Assembly (NCBI GenBank): GCA_946405675.1 | Contig: CAMJIC010000045.1 | Span: 1-13,658, forward strand | DNA: 13,658 nucleotides | Reading direction: 5' to 3' | Source of the DNA: an uncultured Clostridia bacterium | Lineage (GTDB): Bacteria; Bacillota; Clostridia; Lachnospirales; Lachnospiraceae | In this document: in pieces, positions 6,272 to 12,617 of the stretch | Layout of the letters: every line of letters begins with the position of its first letter | Numbering within the stretch: position 1 is the first letter of the stretch | Notes under the pieces: generated by a model | Databases searched by the model: none | Told to the model about the DNA's origin: nothing | Seen by the model: only the letters and a program-made list of their open reading frames with translations | Program-made: the position numbers and the translations under genes

Positions 6272-7252
6272 TCAGTCCGGACCGCCCGGAACCCCGTTCC
6301 TGATATGCTGATGCGTAAACAGATGATCCTGACAGTATTCATGATCTCCTTCGCATTTGGAGCAGAACCGGAATTCCAGCCTGTCACCGTCAAGCTCCGT
6401 CCTCCCGCAGATCGTGCATTTATGACGGGCACCGTTCGGATAAATCTTTGTATAACTCTTCGGTCCCGGATTCTGCCCGCCGCCGGAAGAACGCGTCCCC
6501 TGATTCCTTCCGCCGCCCGCGGCATTAAACCGGTCAAAAAAGCTGCCTCCCTGCCCGGTCGCCTTCCTGTAGTTCGCGCGCCTTGCGAATTCCTTCGGAT
6601 GAAAACGCCTAAGATCCTTCGTCATGAGGAAATACAGCACGAGATTCAGAATTGCCAGCAGGATCACCAGCCTGGGCGTCAGCATATTTACCCGGATAAA
6701 ATCATAGGCAAGCATGATACCCTCGAAGATCCCCAGCCAGCTCATCTTGATCGGAATAAAGAAGTACAGGAGCACCTGCGCATTCGGATAGGTAAAAGCA
6801 AACGCCAGGAGTATCGATGTCTGAATATAGTACAGGTTCACATACATCGGCATCAGCATGATGCTCATCGCCGAGGATGCTGTCGTCATCGAATTGAGGA
6901 TCGGATAGGCGATCATCATCCCGATATCCGTGATCACGATCCCGCCCAGCACATAGATGTTGAAATAAAAATCTCCCCATGTGGAGGCCAGCGTGCGTGC
7001 GATCCAGTAGTAGAAAAAGAGTGTGATCACTGTGAAAATGCTCAGGCTGGAAGGCGGCACCAGTACCCACGTGATCAGTCTCCACACCTGTCCGGAGCAG
7101 ATGGCAATCGGATTGAAGCACACATAATTCAGGATATTCGGTGCCACCACGCCGAGAGTATACCCCACCGCCTCCAGCAGGATCATGATCAGCGGAAGGT
7201 TGCGGATCGCGTACTTTCCGAACTTCCTCTCCATCTTGCTCAGTATATTCAT
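6272..7252 (-). CDS. rhomboid-like (probably inactive) membrane protein with C-terminal zinc ribbon
   Basis: This 326-residue protein has about six hydrophobic segments between residues 18 and 210, then a Gly/Asn-rich linker (about 232-265) and a cysteine/histidine-rich tail. The core resembles the rhomboid/derlin superfamily: GQVWRLITWVLVP (54-66), a segment matching the loop and TM region around WGDFYFNIY (92-100), and FAFTYPNAQVLLYFFIPIK (151-169). The catalytic GxSG serine and the later histidine of active rhomboids are not visible, so it is likely a pseudoprotease. The tail has CTIC (279-282), CSKC (297-300), Cys307, His310, His314 and His316, enough for one or two zinc sites. I chose ATG 7252 because AGGAG lies seven bases upstream; the longer frame to 7381 adds a basic, non-hydrophobic leader and runs through a hairpin. 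Function unknown; membrane quality control or scaffolding is a guess. Confidence 0.72.
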   Translation of the reverse strand: MNILSKMERKFGKYAIRNLPLIMILLEAVGYTLGVVAPNILNYVCFNPIAICSGQVWRLITWVLVPPSSLSIFTVITLFFYYWIARTLASTWGDFYFNIYVLGGIVITDIGMMIAYPILNSMTTASSAMSIMLMPMYVNLYYIQTSILLAFAFTYPNAQVLLYFFIPIKMSWLGIFEGIMLAYDFIRVNMLTPRLVILLAILNLVLYFLMTKDLRRFHPKEFARRANYRKATGQGGSFFDRFNAAGGGRNQGTRSSGGGQNPGPKSYTKIYPNGARHKCTICGRTELDGDRLEFRFCSKCEGDHEYCQDHLFTHQHIRNGVPGGPD

Positions 7253-7345
7253 AGCAGGTCTCCTTCTTGATCCTTCTACTTTTTCGTCTTTCTGCTTCCC
7301 GATCCTTCTGCGCCTGTTCACTGACTTCATCCATGATATCCGAAA

Positions 7346-7370
7346 GGAGCGTTCCATGCAAGGACGCTCC
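7346..7370 (-). terminator. hairpin after potD, possibly overlapping a promoter for the rhomboid-like gene
   Basis: GGAGCGT pairs with ACGCTCC around an 11-base loop. On the minus strand it is followed by only three T, so it may be a weak terminator for the pot operon 25 bases after the potD stop. The same stretch also holds a possible minus-strand promoter: TTGCAT (7356-7361), a 17-bp spacer and TATCAT (7333-7338). Confidence 0.4.
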
Positions 7371-7392
7371 TGATCGGACATGCAACAGGTTT

Positions 7393-8700
7393 TCAGTTCG
7401 ACTTCACCTTATCCCAGTACTTCGCGTAAAGCGCATCCCCGTCCTCTCCGATATAGGTATAGACGGTGCAGTCCTTCAGCATATCAGCAGTCGGGAACGC
7501 GATGGCCGAATTGCGGATATCCTCATCCTCGATCAGCTCCCTCGCCGCTTTGTTCGGCGTAGAATAGGTGATGTAGTCAAAGTTTTTCAGCGCGATATCG
7601 CCCCTGCACAAAAAGTCAAGGAACTTCTCCGCGTTCTCCACGTTCTTCGCGTTCTTCGGGATCACCCAGCTGTCAATCCAGACATTGGAGCCCTCCTTCG
7701 GGATCACGTATTCCAGGTTCTCATTTTCCCTCTGGGTATAGATCGCCTCTCCGGAGTAAATGACTCCGAGCGCTGCCTCTTCCCCGATCATTTTGTCTCT
7801 GACCTGGTCCACAACATAGGCCTGCACCAGGGGCTTCTGTTCAATCAGCTTATCCGCGCAAGCCTTGATCTCTTTCTCATCAACGGTATTGATGTCATAT
7901 CCAAGCATCTTCTGGGCCACCATAAAGGCGTCACGCACGGAATCCTGCATGAGGATATTGTCCTTGTATTTCTCATCCCAGAGAATCTCCCAGGAATCAA
8001 CCACATCCCCTTCCTCGATCATCTCCTTGTTGTAGAGGATACCGACCGTTCCCCAGCAATACGGGATCGAGTACTTGTTCTCCGGGTCAAACCCCTTTGA
8101 CTGCTCGATGTAGGTCTCATCAATATTCTCATAGTTCGGGATATGGTCAAAGTTGATCGGCTGGAGCAGATCATTTTCCAGCATCTTCGAGATCATATAG
8201 TCGGACGGGCAGATCAGGTCATAGGAAGCCGCGCCGGCAGCCACCTTCGGATACATGATCTCATTGGTCTCAAATTCCTCGTAAACGACCTTGATCCCGG
8301 TCTCCTCCTCGAACTGCTTCAGGACATCCGGATCAATGTACTCGCCCCAGTTATAGACAACGACCTCACCGCTTCCTTTGCCGGATGCGGCGGAAGCTGC
8401 AGATGTCTTTTTGCCGGATGCCTTCTCACTTTCGTCAGATCCCTTTGCATCATCCAAAGCAGCCTCTGTGGAAACGGCGGCCTTTTCCTCATCCTCGGTG
8501 GACACCACTGCCGCGCCCTCCGTTGAAGAAGCCGCTTCATCCTTCGCGCCATCGTCCTTCGTCCCCGCATCAGCCTGCGCGCTGGTCTGCGAGGCGGCAT
8601 CACTGGCAGCGGAGGGCTCCTCCGCCTTGCGGATGCACCCTGTCAGAAGCGTCGGAACCAGCACACAAGCGGCAGCGACGGCAGCAATTCTCTTTCTCAT
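7393..8700 (-). CDS. potD: spermidine/putrescine ABC transporter substrate-binding lipoprotein
   Basis: The 435-residue product has a lipoprotein signal peptide: basic MRKR, a hydrophobic core, and lipobox LLTGC with Cys22 as the lipidation site. It should therefore be anchored on the outer face of the membrane. Residues 23-112 form an unusually long Ser/Ala/Glu/Asp-rich linker. The binding domain starts at VVVYNWGEYI (113-122) and is typical of PotD/PotF, with PSDYMI (165-170), SVRDAFMVA (254-262), IYSGEA (314-319) and WIDSWVIPKNAKN (341-353). By comparison with E. coli PotD, Asp343 would contact an amine of the polyamine. The ligand, spermidine or putrescine, cannot be decided here. The ATG has a GGAGG ribosome binding site ten bases upstream. 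It is the last gene of potABCD, separated from potC by 94 bases that contain a perfect 32-base palindrome. Confidence 0.92.
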   Translation of the reverse strand: MRKRIAAVAAACVLVPTLLTGCIRKAEEPSAASDAASQTSAQADAGTKDDGAKDEAASSTEGAAVVSTEDEEKAAVSTEAALDDAKGSDESEKASGKKTSAASAASGKGSGEVVVYNWGEYIDPDVLKQFEEETGIKVVYEEFETNEIMYPKVAAGAASYDLICPSDYMISKMLENDLLQPINFDHIPNYENIDETYIEQSKGFDPENKYSIPYCWGTVGILYNKEMIEEGDVVDSWEILWDEKYKDNILMQDSVRDAFMVAQKMLGYDINTVDEKEIKACADKLIEQKPLVQAYVVDQVRDKMIGEEAALGVIYSGEAIYTQRENENLEYVIPKEGSNVWIDSWVIPKNAKNVENAEKFLDFLCRGDIALKNFDYITYSTPNKAARELIEDEDIRNSAIAFPTADMLKDCTVYTYIGEDGDALYAKYWDKVKSN

Positions 8701-8733
8701 CTTTCTCTAACCTCCTCTGATGATCATTTATTG

Positions 8734-8765
8734 GTAACTGTTCAGAACAGGTTCTGAACAGTTAC
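8734..8765. repeat. perfect 32-base palindrome (family 2) between potC and potD
   Basis: GTAACTGTTCAGAAC (8734-8748) is followed by AG and then its exact reverse complement GTTCTGAACAGTTAC (8751-8765). The 15-pair stem would form a strong RNA hairpin inside the operon transcript, about 20 bases upstream of the potD ribosome binding site. There is no U-tract, so it is not a standard terminator. Its left arm matches the repeats at 13606-13623 and 6219-6240 with one or two changes. Confidence 0.92.
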
Positions 8766-8794
8766 ATTTATTGTGACAAACAACACCTCTGGAA

Positions 8795-9610
8795 TTATAT
8801 TCTGACGAGTCCTGTCATCGATTTCTTCCTGTTCCCTCTCCCAAAGATCAAAAGCAGCACAAGAACGCTCACAAACAGCAGCGTCGAGAGTGCGTACATC
8901 TCCGGCTTGATCCCCTTGCGCACCTCGGTATAGATCTTGGTGGACAGGGTATCGAACCCGGGTCCCTTGGTGAAATGCGTGATCACGAAGTCATCCAGTG
9001 ACAGGGTGAACGCAAGCATGAATCCGGACAGGACACCCGGCATAATGTCCGGAAGAATGATCTTCCGGAACGCAAGCCATCTGGACGCGCCAAGGTCCAG
9101 GGCCGCTTCGTAGGTGCTGATATTGATCTGGCGCAGCTTCGGCATGATGGACAGTACCGTATATGGGATGTTAAAGGTAATATGGCCGATCAGCACCGTT
9201 CCAAATCCGAACTCGATCATATAACCCCACCTGGACAAAAACTGTCCCACCGCAATGAAGATCAGCATCAGGGAGATGCCGGTCACGATCTCCGCGTTCA
9301 GCATGGGGATGTTCAGCATGCTCAGGATGACATTCCTCGCCTTACGCTTCATCGCCAGCAGGCTGACAGATGCCATCAGCCCCAGGACCGTCGCGATCAG
9401 CGCGCTCAGCACGGCAACCAGAAGGGTATTGAACAAAGCCGCCATGACTACCTCGTCCTGGAACATGCTGACGTACCACTTCATCGTAAAGCCGCCCCAC
9501 TTCGCGCGGGTCCGGGAATTGTTGAAGCTCAGGACGATCAGGACCGCGATCGGCGCATACAAAAGGATAAAAATGAATATAAGGTAAACCCTTGACAGCA
9601 GTTTTCTCAA
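8795..9610 (-). CDS. potC: spermidine/putrescine ABC transporter permease
   Basis: This is the second membrane subunit of the polyamine importer, with about six transmembrane segments. The cytoplasmic EAA loop that docks on the ATPase is EAALDLGASRWLAFRKIILP, residues 168-187 counted from the chosen start. LSLDDFVITHF (204-214) is typical of PotC. I place the start at TTG 9610: GGAGGG (minus strand of 9618-9623) lies seven bases upstream and gives a 271-residue protein, close to the usual PotC length. A longer frame starts at another TTG at 9706 but adds 32 polar residues without family character and has a poor ribosome binding site. The gap to potB is 124 bases and contains a fragment of the family 1 repeat. 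Confidence 0.9.
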   Translation of the reverse strand: MRKLLSRVYLIFIFILLYAPIAVLIVLSFNNSRTRAKWGGFTMKWYVSMFQDEVVMAALFNTLLVAVLSALIATVLGLMASVSLLAMKRKARNVILSMLNIPMLNAEIVTGISLMLIFIAVGQFLSRWGYMIEFGFGTVLIGHITFNIPYTVLSIMPKLRQINISTYEAALDLGASRWLAFRKIILPDIMPGVLSGFMLAFTLSLDDFVITHFTKGPGFDTLSTKIYTEVRKGIKPEMYALSTLLFVSVLVLLLIFGRGNRKKSMTGLVRI

Positions 9611-9726
9611 TTCAAAGCCCTCCGAATCCAGGATTTGCGGCTGCCTGGCAATTCTTAACGACGTAACCGGCTCTCGGTTCGTAAGATCACAGAAAAACAC
9701 AAGCAAGATGCTCAGGTTAAATGTTT

Positions 9727-9738
9727 ACAGATCCTTAC
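9727..9738 (-). repeat. family 1 repeat fragment containing the potB stop codon
   Basis: ACAGATCCTTAC is identical to 12 bases of the repeat edge at 3789-3800. The TTA at 9735-9737 is the potB TAA stop on the minus strand. Twelve bases alone could be chance. The identical placement relative to the stop codon seen at lysA makes a real relationship more likely. Confidence 0.35.
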
Positions 9739-10562
9739 AGCGAGGTCGTCTCTTCTCCCATATCCTTGTCATAATGCTGCATGATGGCCATCGAGATCAG
9801 GATAAAGATCATCAGCACCAGGCTCAGTCCCGAACCGACATTCCAGTTGCCCACCTGCGTAAACTGCTGCTCGATCACATTTCCGATCAGAAGGACCTTG
9901 GAGCCTCCCAGAAAGTCGCTGATGACAAAGGTGGTCAGCGCCGGGACGAATACCATGGTGATCCCTGAGATCACGCCCGGCAGCGACAGGGGGAAGATGA
10001 CCTTCCAGAACGTCTGGAACCTGTTTGCCCCCAGGTCATACGCCGCATTGACGACATTCACATCGATCTTCTGCAGCGCATTGTAAATCGGCAGGAGCAT
10101 GAACGGAAGGAAGTCGTAGATCATGCCCAGCGCGATGGCATAAGGCGTATTAATGATATAAAGCTTCGGGAGATGCAGCATCCCCAGGAACTGGTTGATC
10201 ACGCCGTTGCGCTCCAGAAGTGTCTGCCAGGCCAGGATCCTGAGGAGCGAATTCATCCACATCGGAATGATAAAGATCGTCGTAATGAAGCCTGTGGCCC
10301 CGGTCTTCATTTTGTTCAGGATCAGTGCCAGCGGATAGGCCATCAGCAGACAGATCGCTGTCGCAAGCAAAGACAGAAGCAGCGAGAGCACCAGTGCCTT
10401 CAACCGCTCCGGCGTCCCCATCTCCATCACATTGTGAAAGGTAAACGCGCCATTCTTGTCGGTCAGTCCGTAGTAGACGATCATCAGAAGGGGAATGATG
10501 ATGAACGCTGCAGTCCAGATCAGGTATGGTCCGTCAAGCCAGAACCTCATTTTCTTCTTCAT
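9735..10562 (-). CDS. potB: spermidine/putrescine ABC transporter permease
   Basis: The 275-residue product is the first membrane subunit of the polyamine importer, with about six transmembrane helices. The EAA-type loop NAAYDLGANRFQTFWKVIFP (172-191) contacts PotA. IIPMWMNSLLRILAWQ (98-113) and VPALTTFVISDFLGG (206-220) are PotB hallmarks. The start ATG lies nine bases after the potA stop, and the potA TGA overlaps the TGAGG ribosome binding site, so the two genes are translationally coupled. The length is normal for PotB. Confidence 0.92.
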   Translation of the reverse strand: MKKKMRFWLDGPYLIWTAAFIIIPLLMIVYYGLTDKNGAFTFHNVMEMGTPERLKALVLSLLLSLLATAICLLMAYPLALILNKMKTGATGFITTIFIIPMWMNSLLRILAWQTLLERNGVINQFLGMLHLPKLYIINTPYAIALGMIYDFLPFMLLPIYNALQKIDVNVVNAAYDLGANRFQTFWKVIFPLSLPGVISGITMVFVPALTTFVISDFLGGSKVLLIGNVIEQQFTQVGNWNVGSGLSLVLMIFILISMAIMQHYDKDMGEETTSL

Positions 10563-10571
10563 AGTGTTTCC

Positions 10572-11714
10572 TCACAGGTTCTCATCCATGCTGACAGCCT
10601 TCTCGTCCTCAGATTCCGGCTTGTGCATGATCTGGATGTTAAACGGATCCACGCTCATCAGGACCCTGGTTCCGACCTGGAACATCCTTGTGGAAAGAAC
10701 CAGCCATTCAAACCCATGCGCCTGGACTTCCATCTCATAATGCATGCCTTTGAAAATAATATGGGATACCGTTCCCTCAAAATAACCCGGGTTGATCTGG
10801 ACGATCCTGCTGCGCGCGCTCTCATATTCCGGGCTGCCCTTCTGCGCATCCTCCGGAACGGCGACAAGCTCCAGATCCTCCGGACGGATCACGACATCCA
10901 CAGGTTTGTTGGTGCCGAATCCGGTATCCACGCAGGCGTATCTCACGCCAAAGATCTCAACCAGCCTGTCCTGGATCATCGTCCCGTTTACGATGTTCGA
11001 GTCACCGATGAAGTCTGCCACGAACGCATTCTGCGGTTCATTGTAGATATCCTCGGGCGTTCCGATCTGCTGGATATAGCCCTGGTTCATGACCACGATG
11101 GTGTCAGACATGGTCAGGGCTTCCTCCTGGTCATGGGTGACATAGATGAAGGTGATTCCCAGCTCATTCTTCAGCCGGATCAGCTCATACTGCATGTCCT
11201 GGCGGAGCTTCAGGTCCAGCGCCCCGAGAGGCTCATCCAGGAGCAGCACCTTCGGCTCATTGACGATCGCCCTTGCAATGGCGATCCGCTGCTGCTGCCC
11301 GCCCGACAGGGAATCCGGCATCCTGTCCTCAAAGCCCTCCAGGTTGACCAGCTTCAGCGCATAGCGGATCTTGTCCCTGATATATTCCGGCGATTTTTTC
11401 CGGATCTTCAGGCCAAATGCGATATTCTCCGCGATCGACATATGCGCGAACAGCGCGTATTTCTGGAATACCGTATTGAGCTGGCGTTTATTCGGTGCCA
11501 GGTCCGTGATATCCGCACCGTCAAAGATCACCCTTCCCTTATCCGGCGTCTCAAATCCGCCAAGGATCCTCAGTGTCGTGGTCTTCCCGCAGCCCGAAGG
11601 ACCAAGCAGGGTCAGGAATTCATTTTCCCGGATATACAGGTTCAGGTCATCCAGCACGACATTCCCATCAAATGCCTTGGTAATATGCTGCAGATCGATC
11701 AGCTTGTTGCTCAT
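10572..11714 (-). CDS. potA: spermidine/putrescine ABC transporter ATP-binding protein
   Basis: The 380-residue ATPase energises polyamine import at the inner face of the membrane. Visible motifs are Walker A GPSGCGKT (38-45), Q-loop Gln84 (TVFQKY), signature LSGGQQQR (136-143), Walker B VLLLDEP (156-162) and the H-loop THD with His194. Residues after about 240 form the regulatory TOBE-type domain seen in PotA/MalK-like subunits (VVIRPEDLEL, ILVNGT-like NIVNGT). AAAGGA about ten bases upstream supports the ATG at 11714. The gene follows the regulator by 91 bases and overlaps the potB ribosome binding site with its stop codon. All catalytic motifs are intact. Confidence 0.94.
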   Translation of the reverse strand: MSNKLIDLQHITKAFDGNVVLDDLNLYIRENEFLTLLGPSGCGKTTTLRILGGFETPDKGRVIFDGADITDLAPNKRQLNTVFQKYALFAHMSIAENIAFGLKIRKKSPEYIRDKIRYALKLVNLEGFEDRMPDSLSGGQQQRIAIARAIVNEPKVLLLDEPLGALDLKLRQDMQYELIRLKNELGITFIYVTHDQEEALTMSDTIVVMNQGYIQQIGTPEDIYNEPQNAFVADFIGDSNIVNGTMIQDRLVEIFGVRYACVDTGFGTNKPVDVVIRPEDLELVAVPEDAQKGSPEYESARSRIVQINPGYFEGTVSHIIFKGMHYEMEVQAHGFEWLVLSTRMFQVGTRVLMSVDPFNIQIMHKPESEDEKAVSMDENL

Positions 11715-11805
11715 AGTCGGAGATTCCTTTCCTCTTGCTGTAATTCTCCTTCAGGTTGCAGCCAATCCCTTTCAGGCGGCTGCTATTTCCCTTCACGGCA
11801 TCGCT

Positions 11806-12345
11806 TCAGAAGCTTGGCGGCGTGCTCACCCAGATGAGCGACGCCCCCGCCTTACCGGAAGCTTCGATATAGTAGCGGGCAGCCGGCCGGAAATAGAAGG
11901 ATTCTCCCCTTTTCGCCCGGTAAGACTGCTGGCCGATATGGATCGTAACCGTCCCTGTAAGGACATACCCGAACAGCTCTCCCTCATGGGGGTCAGCTGC
12001 CCTTGTCCTGCCTCCCGCATCCAGCGTGACGCGGATCGGCTCCATCTCATTCTTCTGGGCATTCGGGATGATCCACTCAGTCCTGATGCCGGCCTCCTCA
12101 TCGACCTTCTCGAAAAAGTCTCCTTCGTGAAACACGATCTGCCGGTCCGGCTCATCGTCAAAGAATTCCTTCAGGTCGGTTCCCAGTGCCTGCAGGATAT
12201 CCACCAACGTTGCGATCGACGGGGATGTGAGATCTCTCTCTACCTGTGAAATAAAGCTCTTGGAAAGCTCTGTCCTGTCCGCAAGCTCCTCCTGCGTCAG
12301 GTTCAGGCCAACTCTCAGCCTCTTGATCTTTTGTCCAATCTCCAT
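11806..12345 (-). CDS. XRE-family regulator with C-terminal cupin domain, likely polyamine-responsive
   Basis: The 179-residue protein has an N-terminal helix-turn-helix (about 6-60, with LTQEELADRTELSKSFISQV) and a C-terminal cupin barrel (about 105-175, with PHEGELFGYVLTGTVTIHIG). This architecture matches PuuR-like regulators that often head polyamine transport operons in Clostridia. The cupin probably senses a small ligand, plausibly a polyamine; this is inferred from context. AGGGGA lies a few bases upstream of the ATG. The gene is first in the operon with potABCD, and the palindrome at 12375-12405 in its leader suggests that it represses its own operon. Confidence 0.88.
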   Translation of the reverse strand: MEIGQKIKRLRVGLNLTQEELADRTELSKSFISQVERDLTSPSIATLVDILQALGTDLKEFFDDEPDRQIVFHEGDFFEKVDEEAGIRTEWIIPNAQKNEMEPIRVTLDAGGRTRAADPHEGELFGYVLTGTVTIHIGQQSYRAKRGESFYFRPAARYYIEASGKAGASLIWVSTPPSF

Positions 12346-12374
12346 ATGGTCCCCTTTCAGGCTTCCCTGATTTC

Positions 12375-12405
12375 AGTAAAATTGAACATAAAATACAGTT
12401 TTACT
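12375..12405. promoter_or_regulatory. palindromic operator candidate for the XRE-cupin regulator
   Basis: AGTAAAA (12375-12381) and TTTTACT (12399-12405) form an inverted repeat with centres 24 bp apart. The symmetry extends to TTTCAGTAAAATTG and CAGTTTTACTAAAC with a few mismatches. It lies between the predicted transcript start and the regulator gene, a position suited to repression by roadblock. Assignment to this regulator is inference from position. Confidence 0.55.
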
Positions 12406-12421
12406 AAACCGCACAAGACTG

Positions 12422-12449
12422 ATTATAGGGGATTCTCTGTACATGTCAA
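12422..12449 (-). promoter_or_regulatory. strong sigma-70 promoter of the xre-potABCD operon
   Basis: On the minus strand TTGACA (12444-12449) and TATAAT (12422-12427) match both consensus hexamers exactly, with a 16-bp spacer. The predicted transcript starts near 12415 and has a leader of about 70 bases containing the palindrome at 12375-12405. Such a perfect promoter would need strong repression, which fits an autoregulated operon. Confidence 0.8.
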
Positions 12450-12507
12450 GGAGAAAAAAGAAGGCGTGATTGCAAGTGCAAAAGAGCATCCTGGGCATTA
12501 AGGCATT

Positions 12508-12545
12508 AGGATCTGTTACAGAATAACTTGTACATCTGACTTGTC
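12508..12545 (+). repeat. intact 38-bp family 1 dispersed repeat
   Basis: This is the second identical copy of the unit at 3760-3797, on the opposite strand. It sits in the divergent gap between the regulator and the pseudouridine synthase. It ends in TTGTC, which forms five of the six bases of the -35 box TTGTCA (12541-12546) of the downstream gene. Confidence 0.9.
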
Positions 12546-12569
12546 ATTCTTCCTCTGCCATCTTATAAT
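12541..12569 (+). promoter_or_regulatory. sigma-70 promoter of the pseudouridine synthase gene
   Basis: TTGTCA (12541-12546), a 17-bp spacer and TATAAT (12564-12569) predict a transcript start near 12576 and a leader of about 42 bases. The -35 box lies almost entirely within the family 1 repeat, while the -10 box lies outside it. Confidence 0.75.
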
Positions 12570-12617
12570 CTGAAACTAATCTGAAACAATAACAATCTGA
12601 AAAGGACAAGTGATGAA

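Noticed and set aside
7253..7381. N-terminal extension of the rhomboid-like protein to 7381
   Set aside because: It would run through the post-potD hairpin, is strongly basic without membrane character, and the ATG at 7252 has a much better ribosome binding site.
11758..11783. Inverted repeat GCAGCC/GGCTGC between the regulator and potA as a terminator
   Set aside because: The stem is only six pairs with a 14-base loop and no U-tract; it is too weak to claim.
10173..11837. 554-codon open frame on the plus strand opposite potA/potB
   Set aside because: It spans two well-defined ABC transporter genes on the other strand; the composition is that of an antisense shadow.
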